From positions 1 through 64,000 of the forward strand of contig NZ_VUNI01000001.1 in the NCBI RefSeq assembly GCF_009695765.1: a stretch of DNA of 64,000 nucleotides, in the 5' to 3' direction. The notes below the pieces were generated by a model, which worked only from the letters and a program-made list of their open reading frames with translations, ran no database searches and was not told where the DNA came from. Below are positions 51,052-59,318 of this stretch, in pieces. The position numbers and the translations under genes are program-made. Each line of letters begins with the position of its first letter. Positions within the stretch are counted from its first letter, which is position 1. The DNA comes from Roseburia porci (GTDB lineage: Bacteria > Bacillota > Clostridia > Lachnospirales > Lachnospiraceae).

Positions 51052-51972
51052 ATGGCAAAGACAGTACAGGGATTAATTGATTTTGCAAAATCTAAAATTG
51101 GTACTCCGTACGTGTACGGTGCAAAGGGACAGGTAATGTCCCTTGAAGCAATCCAAAATTTAAGACGTATTTACGGAAGTAATGCCGTCTGGCCGTCAGA
51201 TGATTCCAAAGCCGGACAAGCGTGTGTAGACTGTTCAGGACTGATCAGCTGGTACACCGGTATCGTCCGTGGTTCCGGACAGTATAAGGCTACAGCGAAA
51301 GAAGTTAAACCAATCGAATTAAGATCAAACGATTACATCGGTTGGGCGGTATGGATGCCTGGACACATCGGTATTTATCTCGGAAATGATCATTATATCG
51401 CCGCAGATGGTTCTCGATATGGCGTTAGAATTGCACACATAAATCAGAATAAGTTTACGCATTTGTTAAAACTTTGTGATGTTGATTATGGCGGACGCAA
51501 AGAAAATGTAGAAACGAGCACAAAAGAAAGTGCGCAGCCATCCGGCGGTTACTACAATGCAGCTGTTGAATTTCATTACGCTGTCCGTGCCGGAGGAAAG
51601 GAATATCCAGAAGTATGCAATCTGGCTGACTATGCTGGAGTTCGTGGCTTACCGATCACAGACGTTAAAATTCGTTGTGACGTAGGCTCAGTTGAGTATG
51701 GCGTGCACATTCTTGGTGGCGGTTGGTTACCGATGGTTACCGGATGCAGCTGGAACGACAACAACAATGGCTATGCCGGAAACCATAAGCCGATTGATGC
51801 AGTTCGTGTAATCTATCATGCGCCGGATGGTAGCACGCAGAAAGCACAGTATCGTGTCAGCCCTGTTAATGGTAACTATTACAGTTGGCAGTACAATAAT
51901 GAGACAGGAAACGGACAGGACGGTTATGCCGGAGCAGTCGGACATCACATCGACAGATTCCAGTTGTTTTAA
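51052..51972 (+). CDS. Endolysin, NlpC/P60 family
   Basis: 306 residues. The N-terminal NlpC/P60 domain (~1-150) has catalytic Cys61 in CVDCSGLISWY and His105 in MPGHIGIYLG. A linker (~165-180) joins a C-terminal wall-binding domain (~180-306; YNAAVEFHYAVRAGGKEYPE, WQYNNETGNGQDGYAGAVGH). It would cut peptide stems of peptidoglycan after holin action. No signal peptide. The ATG at 51052 fits the usual start; a longer frame lies in the holin gene. Confidence 0.9.
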   Translation: MAKTVQGLIDFAKSKIGTPYVYGAKGQVMSLEAIQNLRRIYGSNAVWPSDDSKAGQACVDCSGLISWYTGIVRGSGQYKATAKEVKPIELRSNDYIGWAVWMPGHIGIYLGNDHYIAADGSRYGVRIAHINQNKFTHLLKLCDVDYGGRKENVETSTKESAQPSGGYYNAAVEFHYAVRAGGKEYPEVCNLADYAGVRGLPITDVKIRCDVGSVEYGVHILGGGWLPMVTGCSWNDNNNGYAGNHKPIDAVRVIYHAPDGSTQKAQYRVSPVNGNYYSWQYNNETGNGQDGYAGAVGHHIDRFQLF

Positions 51973-52061
51973 TATGTGAGCCGAGGAACATTTACCTCGT
52001 CTCATTACTGAAAATTAGCAATTAACCTAAAATATAGTTAATAAAATTAACAAATATATGG

Positions 52062-52090
52062 TTGACAGACTTTCCAATATGAGATAAAAT
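52062..52090 (+). promoter_or_regulatory. Promoter of the right-end XRE-ImmA module
   Basis: TTGACA (52062-52067), 17 bases, TAAAAT (52085-52090). The 163 bp from the lysin stop also hold a GAG-CGAGG/CCTCG-CTC hairpin (51978-52003) without a long T-run. Confidence 0.75.
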
Positions 52091-52135
52091 AACAATTGTA
52101 AATGAAAGAAGTTGTGCAAAAGTGGAGGACAAGGT

Positions 52136-52486
52136 ATGCTGAACAGATTTGGTAAAATAAGTCGTAAATTACGAATAGACCATAATGAGCTTCTGTTAGA
52201 AATGGCGGAATGTTTAGGTGTTTCACCGGCTTTCTTGTCAAAAACTGAAAACGGAAAAGCTAAGCCGCCGGTTGATTGGAAGTATAAAATCAAAGCTCAT
52301 TACAATCTTGACGAAGAATCATATGCTGAATTATGCGAAAGTATAGATGAAGCAAGGCGAGTAAATACACTTAGAATACATGATATAAATGAGAGTGATA
52401 CAGATCTTATGCTTGCGTTTGCCAGAAAAATTAACGATATGTCAGATCATGAAAAAGAAAATCTGAGAAAGAAATTCAATATATAA
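52136..52486 (+). CDS. XRE-family regulator, right end
   Basis: 116 residues; HTH at ~10-50 (ISRKLRIDHNELLLEMAECL, GVSPAFLSKTENGKAKPP) and an acidic helical C-terminus ending in KENLRKKFNI. Differs from the switch repressors. GTGGAGGA precedes the ATG at 52136. Own promoter and pairing with an ImmA-type gene suggest an autoregulated lysogenic module. Confidence 0.8.
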   Translation: MLNRFGKISRKLRIDHNELLLEMAECLGVSPAFLSKTENGKAKPPVDWKYKIKAHYNLDEESYAELCESIDEARRVNTLRIHDINESDTDLMLAFARKINDMSDHEKENLRKKFNI

Positions 52487-52501
52487 TAGAGGAGGGCGTA
52501 A

Positions 52502-53005
52502 ATGGAGAACGTTTCGGTTGAACCTATGTCAAGGAAAAGTATTCGAAATATTGTGATGGAATTTCGAAAACTTTTTGGACTGGAAAATACATTATTTTTC
52601 CCGATTGTTGAATTTATAGAATGGTGTTTGCCTGAACTGGGATTAGATTTTGAAATATTGGATGTATGCGAAATGCGCGATACATATGGTCTTACAAATA
52701 TGGATAAAAACACACTATATATTCGAGAAGATGTTTATATAGGCGCAAAAAATGGAGTGCCAAGAGACAGATTTACGCTCTGCCATGAATTGGGGCATGC
52801 TTTATTACATACGCCAGATAGAGTAAGCTTTGCACGTGGTGAAATCCCAGCTTATAGAGATCCTGAATGGCAAGCAAATACTTTTGCTGGTGAACTTATG
52901 GCCCCGTACAGTCTCACCCGAAACATGTCACCTCAAGAAATTTCTGATAAATGCGGCATGTCGTTACAAGCAGCAAAAATTCAGTATGACTCATTCAGAA
53001 AATGA
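52502..53005 (+). CDS. ImmA/IrrE-type metallopeptidase, right end
   Basis: 167 residues; zinc motif CHELGHALLH (H95, H99) and WQANTFAGELMAPYSL, the family's third-ligand region. It starts 15 bp after the XRE gene with GAGGAGGG upstream. XRE-ImmA pairs act as protease-repressor switches or as toxin-antitoxin-like modules; which applies here is open. Confidence 0.8.
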   Translation: MENVSVEPMSRKSIRNIVMEFRKLFGLENTLFFPIVEFIEWCLPELGLDFEILDVCEMRDTYGLTNMDKNTLYIREDVYIGAKNGVPRDRFTLCHELGHALLHTPDRVSFARGEIPAYRDPEWQANTFAGELMAPYSLTRNMSPQEISDKCGMSLQAAKIQYDSFRK

Positions 53006-53033
53006 TGTTAAGAGGATTTTTCTCATAACATAG

Positions 53034-53060
53034 AAAAAACCAAGCACACAAGATGCTTGG
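53034..53060 (-). terminator. Terminator read on the minus strand
   Basis: CCAAGCA (53040-53046) pairs with TGCTTGG (53054-53060); the A-run 53034-53039 makes the T-run on the - strand. It could stop leftward host transcription from entering the prophage and weakly end the XRE-ImmA unit. Confidence 0.55.
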
Positions 53061-53137
53061 CTGGTTGTTGAAAGCTTTTAAGCAGTCAACTAACGCTATA
53101 TGTATTTGACGATATTATTATAGCACTGCAAGAAAAC

Positions 53138-53161
53138 TTTCGCAACTAGAAATTGCGAAAG
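53138..53161 (+). other. Hairpin before a small basic gene
   Basis: Perfect CTTTCGCAA/TTGCGAAAG stem (53138-53146, 53153-53161) ending in the ribosome site of the next gene (AAAGGGGGAT). Could limit its translation. Confidence 0.5.
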
Positions 53162-53174
53162 GGGGATGGGCTTT

Positions 53175-53276
53175 ATGTATATTTTTAGAGCCTCCAAGAG
53201 GAATAAAGATGGTAGAGTTATTTATGCCAGAGATTATGGAAAAAGAGCCTTTAAAATCTGGGTCGATAATAAATAG
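53175..53276 (+). CDS. 33-residue basic peptide
   Basis: Begins MYIFRASKRNKDGRVIYARD and ends YGKRAFKIWVDNK; AAAGGGGGAT is 8 bases upstream. Short basic proteins of this pattern are common at the ends of clostridial prophages. Function unknown; I do not claim a family. Confidence 0.5.
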   Translation: MYIFRASKRNKDGRVIYARDYGKRAFKIWVDNK

Positions 53277-53336
53277 ACCTGGCGTTTATTGGTAAAATAA
53301 AAAAGATCGTATAAGTTAGTTGATGCGGTTCTTCAT

Positions 53337-53386
53337 ATGTCTCCTTTTAGCGAATTGATGTTTTGTCATGAACTAAAAGGAGATAT
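53337..53386 (+). promoter_or_regulatory. Hairpin with ribosome site, followed by T-run (first)
   Basis: ATGTCTCCTTTTAG (53337-53350) pairs with CTAAAAGGAGATAT (53373-53386) over 14 bp; seven T and a TTG (53391) follow. The 3' arm is AAAAGGAG, so the stem would hide that site while resembling a terminator. A 90-codon frame starts at the TTG and continues into the gene at 53490. Confidence 0.55.
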
Positions 53387-53448
53387 TTTTTTGAGCAAAA
53401 GTACATATTGTACATCCGATTCTCGTAAATACAGAAAACATTGTAAAC

Positions 53449-53485
53449 ATACCTCCTATGTGCTAATGTCGCATGTAGGAGGTAT
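53449..53485 (+). promoter_or_regulatory. Hairpin with ribosome site, followed by T-run (second)
   Basis: 15-bp stem (53449-53463 with 53471-53485, two G-U pairs). The 3' arm carries TAGGAGG, then five T and the ATG at 53490. Same plan as the hairpin 100 bp upstream and as the one before eno. Confidence 0.6.
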
Positions 53486-53489
53486 TTTT

Positions 53490-53663
53490 ATGTATAAAGA
53501 AGAATTAGTAGATAAAATGAGGGGAATAAAAGCATTGTTGTACATGGCCAGTACAACAACAGACCTGATCGAGGATCAAGAGTATGCATTTGCTCTGCTT
53601 GGAGATCAAGTGCAAGAATGTATAGAAGAATTGGAAACTCTGGATAAGCCGGAAGAGAGTTGA
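53490..53663 (+). CDS. Small helical prophage protein
   Basis: 57 residues (YKEELVDKMRGIKALLYMAS, EYAFALLGDQVQECIEELET), acidic, probably a two-helix bundle. TAGGAGG 8 bases upstream supports the ATG at 53490; an in-frame TTG at 53391, also with an AAAGGAG, would give a 90-residue form. Last gene before attR; expressed perhaps from the lysogen. Function unknown. Confidence 0.65.
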   Translation: MYKEELVDKMRGIKALLYMASTTTDLIEDQEYAFALLGDQVQECIEELETLDKPEES

Positions 53664-53666
53664 CTT

Positions 53667-53687
53667 GTGTTGCATTTCGTGTTGCAT
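53667..53687. repeat. Right arm-type site (two GTGTTGCAT copies)
   Basis: Same 21 bases as 16889-16909. It lies 136 bp inside attR; a GTGTTGTAT follows at 53688. Likely integrase arm binding sites. The 135 bp up to attR hold no gene I can support. Confidence 0.6.
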
Positions 53688-53822
53688 GTGTTGTATAAAT
53701 TATGATTTTCTAGCATTAAATATGATTTTACAATTGATATATGAATAGGAAGAAATGCTGTAAAATCAAGGATTACGAATAAAACGCAAGATTTATGGAA
53801 AGCGGTGTAAATTATATTTGAT

Positions 53823-53846
53823 GGGTTCGATTCCCGTCTAGTCCAC
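53823..53846 (+). other. Prophage attachment site attR (24-bp core)
   Basis: Second copy of the 24-bp core. Past it begins the displaced host sequence that once followed ssrA, including its terminator. Confidence 0.95.
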
Positions 53847-53850
53847 TAGG

Positions 53851-53884
53851 AAAGCTCGGAAGCAATTTGCTTTCGGGCTTTTTG
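53851..53884 (+). terminator. Original ssrA terminator, displaced
   Basis: 13-bp stem with two G-U pairs (53851-53863 with 53869-53881) and T-run, 4 bp after attR. Before integration it would follow tmRNA directly. Confidence 0.8.
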
Positions 53885-53891
53885 TTTTACG

Positions 53892-54278
53892 CTAATTTTC
53901 TTTCCAATTATAGATATATTTTCCGACAATTCCGAGCAGAGTGACTGTAAAACTCAGTATGACGGCACAGATCATACGTGCAATACCGAGTTTGTGGAAT
54001 AATTCAAAAGCTACAAAAATCACGGAAAGAGTAAGGCTGGTGAGTAAATAGCCCTTTAAAGAAAAACCCTCCGGTTTCTCTTTGATCATCCAGATCAGAT
54101 GTGTAATATAAGTGGAAAAAAGAAGCATGAGGGAAATTGCAAATAAGATAAAGACAATCGGAAATGCGATATCTGCAATTTTGCTTCCGGAATTACCGAT
54201 GCAGGAAAGCAATAATACGAACAATAAGAGTGTAATACCCGAAATATAGCGGGCAATCTGATTTATAATTTTTTTCAT
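53892..54278 (-). CDS. Four-helix membrane protein
   Basis: 128 residues with hydrophobic stretches at ~12-30, ~38-65, ~78-98 and ~104-122 (ISGITLLLFVLLLSCIGN; FPIVFILFAISLMLLFSTYI). AGGAGGA precedes the ATG at 54278; a longer frame to 54350 lacks a ribosome site. Convergent with ssrA. No family recognised. Confidence 0.65.
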   Translation of the reverse strand: MKKIINQIARYISGITLLLFVLLLSCIGNSGSKIADIAFPIVFILFAISLMLLFSTYITHLIWMIKEKPEGFSLKGYLLTSLTLSVIFVAFELFHKLGIARMICAVILSFTVTLLGIVGKYIYNWKEN

Positions 54279-54343
54279 GAGACATCCTCCTGTAATAAAG
54301 ATTGGTATCAGTTTAGCACAAGAGCAGGACGCGGACAAGAATA

Positions 54344-54372
54344 TTGTCAATCAAGAGGATACATCATGTATT
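54344..54372 (+). promoter_or_regulatory. Possible fbp promoter
   Basis: TTGTCA (54344-54349), 17 bases, TGTATT (54367-54372). About 110 bp before fbp. A TTGGC/GCCAA hairpin (54388-54403) lies in the leader. Confidence 0.45.
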
Positions 54373-54481
54373 TGATTGCGGACATTCTTGGCAAGAACGC
54401 CAAAAAGTGTTAAGCTAAATGAAAATAAAAAGAAGATATTCGATATAGGGGTAAGAATATTGATATTGGAGGTATGGGGAT

Positions 54482-56437
54482 TTGGAAAGAGAAACATTAC
54501 GCTATCTGGAGCAGCTGTCGGAGATGTATCCGACGATAGGAAAGGCTTCCACAGAGATTATTAACCTGCAGTCGATATTGAATTTGCCAAAAGGAACGGA
54601 ACATTTTATGTCGGATATTCATGGAGAATATGAGGCTTTTTCGCATGTACTGAAGAACGGTTCCGGAGCAGTGCAAAAGAAGATTGATGATGTGTTTGGA
54701 CATACGCTCAGCAATGCAGACAAGTCGGCGCTTGCAACATTGATTTATTATCCTCGTGAGAAAATGGAACTTGTAAAGAAACAGGAAGCAGATATGGACA
54801 ACTGGTTTAAGATCACACTTTACCGGCTGATCGAGGTTTGCAAGACGGTTTCTTCGAAATATACAAGGTCAAAAGTAAGAAAAGCACTTCCGGCAGATTA
54901 TGCATATGTGATCGAAGAACTGATCACAGAAAAGCCGGAGGTATTGAATAAAGAGGCTTATTATGAGTCTATCGTGGATACCATTGTGGAGCTGGGAAAC
55001 ACCGAGGACTTTATCGTAGCTCTTGCAGAACTGATACAGAGGCTGGTTATTGATCATCTGCATATTATTGGTGATATTTATGACAGAGGATCCGGTGCAC
55101 ATCTGATCATGGATCGTCTTTGCGAATATCATTCGTTAGACATTCAATGGGGAAATCATGATATTTTATGGATGGGAGCTGCAAGAGGACAGCTCGCATG
55201 CATTGCCAGCGTGATACGTAACAGTCTTCGCTATGGCAATCTGGATCTTCTTGAGGAGGGCTATGGAATTAATATGCTTCCACTTGCAACATTTGCAATG
55301 GAGGTCTATAAAGATGACCCGTGTGAGTGCTATGTGACAAAGGACTGCCATGCCAGCACAGAGACAGAAACTGAGATTGCCAAGAAGATGCACAAGGCAA
55401 TTATGGTCATTAAATTTAAACTGGAAGGTCAGCTTATTTTAAAATATCCGGAGTTTGGAATGCAGGATCGGGCTCTTCTCGATAAGATCGATTATGAAAA
55501 GGGAACCGTTCGGATCGATGGCAAAGAATATGCCATGAAAGATACGGATTTTCCAACTGTTGACAGAGAACATCCGTATGAACTTACAGATGCGGAAAAG
55601 GATGTTATGAACCGGCTTCGCACTTCCTTCCGGCATTGTGAGAAACTGCAGAAACATATGGATCTGATGCTGAAAAAGGGCAGCCTTTATAAGGTGTATA
55701 ATGGAAATCTGCTGTTTCATGGCTGTGTTCCGATGAATGAGGACGGAACATTTACCAAGGTGCGTATTTTTGATGGAGAATACAGTGGAAAAGCGCTTTA
55801 TGATGAACTCGAATCCTGTGTCAGACAGGCATATTTTGCAGTGGATAAGGAGGAACGTGAGCGCTGCAAGGACATTCTGTGGTATCTGTGGACTGCACCG
55901 GATTCACCACTTTATGGCAGGCATAAAATGGCTACATTTGAGCGGTATTATATCGATGATGAAGAGATGAAAAAGGAATATAAGAATCCATATTATCGTT
56001 ATATTGAACAGCCGGAAGTCGCAGATCGTGTACTTGTAGAGTTTGGACTTTCCGGTGATCATGTACATATTATTAATGGACATGTGCCGGTACATCGTAT
56101 GGCTGGGGAAAAACCGGTAAAATGTGGTGGAAAAGTAATTGTGATCGATGGTGGTTTTTCAAAAACATATCGCAGGGAGACAGGAATTGCGGGATATACA
56201 CTGATTTTCAATTCTTACGGACTGACACTTACCGCACATGAACCGTTTGTTTCCAAGGAAATTGCGGTCAGCCAGGAAATTGATATCGTATCAAGACGTG
56301 AAGCTGTGGAACTCACGGACAGAAGAACGCTTGTGGGAGATACGGATATCGGTAAAAAGATGCGCGAAAGAATTGCGGAACTGAAAGAACTGATTACCTG
56401 TTATCGCACAGGTGTTATTGTAGAAAAGGACAAGTAG
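54482..56437 (+). CDS. fbp: Fructose-1,6-bisphosphatase, class III
   Basis: Gluconeogenic phosphatase of the Firmicutes type. 651 residues, typical length. Metallophosphatase motifs: MSDIHGEYEAF (~43-53), DIYDRGSGAHL, WGNHDILWMGA and INGHVPVH, all intact. TTG start at 54482 preceded by GGAGGT and a family-typical RETLRYLEQLSEMYP beginning. The reaction opposes glycolysis; the gene stands apart from gap-pgk. Regulated in this family mainly by AMP and phosphoenolpyruvate. Confidence 0.95.
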   Translation: MERETLRYLEQLSEMYPTIGKASTEIINLQSILNLPKGTEHFMSDIHGEYEAFSHVLKNGSGAVQKKIDDVFGHTLSNADKSALATLIYYPREKMELVKKQEADMDNWFKITLYRLIEVCKTVSSKYTRSKVRKALPADYAYVIEELITEKPEVLNKEAYYESIVDTIVELGNTEDFIVALAELIQRLVIDHLHIIGDIYDRGSGAHLIMDRLCEYHSLDIQWGNHDILWMGAARGQLACIASVIRNSLRYGNLDLLEEGYGINMLPLATFAMEVYKDDPCECYVTKDCHASTETETEIAKKMHKAIMVIKFKLEGQLILKYPEFGMQDRALLDKIDYEKGTVRIDGKEYAMKDTDFPTVDREHPYELTDAEKDVMNRLRTSFRHCEKLQKHMDLMLKKGSLYKVYNGNLLFHGCVPMNEDGTFTKVRIFDGEYSGKALYDELESCVRQAYFAVDKEERERCKDILWYLWTAPDSPLYGRHKMATFERYYIDDEEMKKEYKNPYYRYIEQPEVADRVLVEFGLSGDHVHIINGHVPVHRMAGEKPVKCGGKVIVIDGGFSKTYRRETGIAGYTLIFNSYGLTLTAHEPFVSKEIAVSQEIDIVSRREAVELTDRRTLVGDTDIGKKMRERIAELKELITCYRTGVIVEKDK

Positions 56438-56441
56438 GCAA

Positions 56442-56990
56442 ATGTATAAAGTTGAAGGGTACGATTTTGAGTCAAAAGAGACTGCGGATAAAGCAAAGCT
56501 GGAAGCAGATGGAGTAAAATATATCAAAGAAAATACAAGAATGGACAATCCGGACATGATCTATAAACTTTATGATCAGATCATTCGGGAAGAGATGTTC
56601 GAGACACCGGTTGGATTATCGTTTCTGGCGGAACTTCAGGAGTATCTTTATGCCAATCCGGAAATCGAAAATGAAGTCATCCGTCCGATTCCGGTGCATG
56701 CACCGGAGATCAGGAAGATCAAAGCGGCTGAAAAGAAGATCGGAAAATACCGCAAAAAATTCCGCATAACGTTATTTTTTGCAATTGTACTGGGCGCTGT
56801 TGTGATCGGAATGTTTGGCATTACTTATTACAGTGGCAGCAGTGTTACGATTTTAAATTATGAGAATGCACTGATCGATAAATATGAAGACTGGGAAAAA
56901 GACCTGGATGAGAGAGAGCAGAAACTGAAAGAACGGGAAGCGGACCTGACAGAAAATACAGAAGATCTTCCAGAAACAGAATCCAGGTAA
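56442..56990 (+). CDS. Single-pass membrane protein, unknown
   Basis: 182 residues. The N-terminal ~100 are soluble and helical (MYKVEGYDFESKETADKAKL), one membrane helix at ~108-130 (LFFAIVLGAVVIGMFGITYY) precedes an outer coiled coil (WEKDLDEREQKLKEREADLT). Starts 5 bp after fbp and is likely co-transcribed. No family recognised. Confidence 0.65.
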   Translation: MYKVEGYDFESKETADKAKLEADGVKYIKENTRMDNPDMIYKLYDQIIREEMFETPVGLSFLAELQEYLYANPEIENEVIRPIPVHAPEIRKIKAAEKKIGKYRKKFRITLFFAIVLGAVVIGMFGITYYSGSSVTILNYENALIDKYEDWEKDLDEREQKLKEREADLTENTEDLPETESR

Positions 56991-57061
56991 ATAATTCACA
57001 TTTTTTTCATAAGTGGCATGTATAGTAAGACACAACAAAACAGAACAGGGGCAGATGAATT

Positions 57062-57745
57062 ATGGATAAATTAAAGATTCTTGTAGTAGATGATGAAAGC
57101 CGTATGAGAAAACTGGTACGTGATTTTTTGGTACGGCAGAATTATGAAGTGCTGGAAGCCGGAGACGGCGAGGAGGCACTGGATATTTTTTATGAAGATA
57201 AGGACATTGCTCTGATCATACTGGATGTTATGATGCCGAAAATGAACGGATGGGAAGTCTGCAAGGAAATTCGTGAGACTTCGAAAGTGCCGATCATTAT
57301 GCTGACAGCCAAGAGTGATGAAAGTGATGAACTGATGGGATTTGATCTTGGAGTGGATGAGTACATTTCAAAACCTTTTTCACCGAAGATTCTTGTAGCA
57401 AGAGTGGAAGCAATCCTGCGAAGAGCCAATAAGATCGGAGCAGCTGCGGAGAATATTTCAATCGGTGGAATCGTTCTGGACAAGGCAGCACACATGGTGA
57501 CGATTGATGGAGAACGGATAGAACTCAGCTTTAAGGAGTTTGAACTTTTGAGTTATTTTATGGAAAATGCAGGAATTGCACTTTCGCGTGAAAAGATACT
57601 GAATCATGTGTGGAATTATGATTATTTTGGAGATGCGCGCACAATTGATACGCATGTAAAGAAGCTTCGCAGCAAGATGGGCGCAAAAGGTGATTACATT
57701 AAAACCATCTGGGGCATGGGATACAAATTTGAAGTGGAGCAATAA
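57062..57745 (+). CDS. Response regulator, OmpR family
   Basis: 227 residues: receiver domain (~1-120) with acidic pair DDE, phosphoacceptor Asp in LIILDVMMPKMNG, Thr/Ser in IIMLTAKSD and Lys in YISKPFSP; winged-helix DNA-binding domain (~130-225; LSREKILNHVWNYDYFGDAR, TIDTHVKKLRSKMG). Two bp before its kinase gene. Target genes unknown; the lipoprotein downstream is a fair guess. Confidence 0.93.
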   Translation: MDKLKILVVDDESRMRKLVRDFLVRQNYEVLEAGDGEEALDIFYEDKDIALIILDVMMPKMNGWEVCKEIRETSKVPIIMLTAKSDESDELMGFDLGVDEYISKPFSPKILVARVEAILRRANKIGAAAENISIGGIVLDKAAHMVTIDGERIELSFKEFELLSYFMENAGIALSREKILNHVWNYDYFGDARTIDTHVKKLRSKMGAKGDYIKTIWGMGYKFEVEQ

Positions 57746-57747
57746 AG

Positions 57748-59229
57748 ATGCATAAGAGAAAGTCGTTATCTGTTCAATTAATTATAACTATGATCGGACT
57801 TGTGTTTGGAACCATTGCGTTATGCTGGTTTTTAAATAATACATTTCTGGAACGCTATTATATGCTGAATAAGCAGAAGGAACTCTCTGACGGGTATAAG
57901 ACGATCAATGAGGCAGCAGATAATGGAGACCTTGAATCGGAAAAATTTGATGTGCCATTTGAAAAAATCTGTGCAAATGGAAATATTATCATTATTGTAA
58001 TTGGGCAGGACAGGACGGTAATCCGGTCCTCTACGAACAATGCCCAGCTGTTTCAGATGCAGTTGAATGATATGATGTATGGTGTTGAACAGAGAAAGAG
58101 TGAGACATTAGAATCCAATGATGATTATGTAATTGAACGTCAGACAGATAACCGAATGGAATCGGAATACCTTGCGCTCTGGGGAAAACTCGATGATGGC
58201 AGTGTGATTTATATGAAAACGGCACTTGAGAGCATTCGTGAAAGTGCCCAGATTACAAATACATTTTTCAAATACATCGGACTCATCGCAGTTGCAATCA
58301 GTATTGCAGTAATTATTGTGGTATCCAAGAGTATTTCAAAACCAATCCTTGAGCTTTCCACACTTTCAAGAAAAATGTCGGATCTTGATTTTGAAGCAAA
58401 ATATTATCCAGACAGACATACAACACGGGAGATTGATGCACTTGGTAGCAGTATGAATGAACTGTCGACCACGCTGGAGCAGACCATCTCAGAATTAAAG
58501 AGTGCCAACAATGAACTGCAGCAGGATATCGAGAAAAAAGAACAGATTGATGAAATGCGGAAAGAATTTTTGTCAAATGTTTCACATGAGCTGAAGACAC
58601 CGCTTGCTCTGATTCAGGGATATGCAGAGGGACTTCAGGAATGCATCAATGACGATCCGGAAAGCAGAAATTTCTATTGCGATGTGATTATGGACGAAAC
58701 GGACAAGATGAACAAGATGGTTAAAAAACTTCTCACCTTAAATCAGCTTGAGTTCGGCAATGAGGCGGTGGAGATGGATCGCTTTGATATTACCGAACTG
58801 ATCCAGGGTGTGATGAATGCATCCTCTATACTTGCAGCACAGCAGGGGATCAGCATTAATTTTTATCAGGATGGACCGGTTTATGTGTGGGGAGACGAAT
58901 TTAAAGTAGAAGAAGTGATTACCAACTATCTGAGCAACGCAATCAATCATGCAGAAGGAGAAAAGCGTATCGATATCCGTTATACCCGGTTGGAACAAAA
59001 GGTGCGTGTAAGCGTATTTAATACCGGAAAGCCAATTCCGGAAGAAGATATTGATAAAATCTGGATTAAATTTTACAAGGTGGATAAGGCAAGAACGCGT
59101 GAATATGGCGGCAGCGGCATAGGCCTTTCCATTGTAAAAGCGATTATGGATTCATTCCATCAGCAGTGTGGAGTAATTAATCATGAAGATGGAGTGGAAT
59201 TTTGGATGGAACTGGAAAGTAATCATTAG
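57748..59229 (+). CDS. Sensor histidine kinase
   Basis: 493 residues: membrane helix ~10-30, outer sensing domain ~31-172, second helix ~175-197, HAMP (~195-250), HisKA with His280 in SNVSHELKTPLAL, HATPase (~360-490) with NYLSNAINHA, WIKFYKVDKAR and GGSGIGLSIVKAI. Partner of the regulator just upstream. The outer domain has no known family to me, so the signal is unknown. Confidence 0.93.
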   Translation: MHKRKSLSVQLIITMIGLVFGTIALCWFLNNTFLERYYMLNKQKELSDGYKTINEAADNGDLESEKFDVPFEKICANGNIIIIVIGQDRTVIRSSTNNAQLFQMQLNDMMYGVEQRKSETLESNDDYVIERQTDNRMESEYLALWGKLDDGSVIYMKTALESIRESAQITNTFFKYIGLIAVAISIAVIIVVSKSISKPILELSTLSRKMSDLDFEAKYYPDRHTTREIDALGSSMNELSTTLEQTISELKSANNELQQDIEKKEQIDEMRKEFLSNVSHELKTPLALIQGYAEGLQECINDDPESRNFYCDVIMDETDKMNKMVKKLLTLNQLEFGNEAVEMDRFDITELIQGVMNASSILAAQQGISINFYQDGPVYVWGDEFKVEEVITNYLSNAINHAEGEKRIDIRYTRLEQKVRVSVFNTGKPIPEEDIDKIWIKFYKVDKARTREYGGSGIGLSIVKAIMDSFHQQCGVINHEDGVEFWMELESNH

Positions 59230-59247
59230 GAATCGTAAATGAAGAAG

Positions 59248-59276
59248 TTGCGGTCAAAGGTAAAATGTGGTAACAT
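59248..59276 (+). promoter_or_regulatory. Possible promoter of the DUF4352 lipoprotein gene
   Basis: TTGCGG (59248-59253), 17 bases, TAACAT (59271-59276). In the 89-bp gap after the kinase gene. Confidence 0.5.
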
Positions 59277-59318
59277 ATTAGGCAAGAAGTAACAGAAGAA
59301 TAGTATCGAGGAACTTAT

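Larger units (their letters stand above)
16828..53846. mobile_element. Complete siphovirus-type prophage in ssrA
   Basis: Bounded by the 24-bp direct repeat 16828-16851 / 53823-53846, a unit of 36,995 bp. It carries integrase, divergent repressor genes, recombination and replication genes, DNA-modification genes, SPP1-like portal and terminase, head, tail, lysis and accessory modules in normal order. All structural genes appear full length with overlapping starts and stops, so it looks inducible, apart from a doubt over one integrase active-site residue. No excisionase was recognised. Confidence 0.95.
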
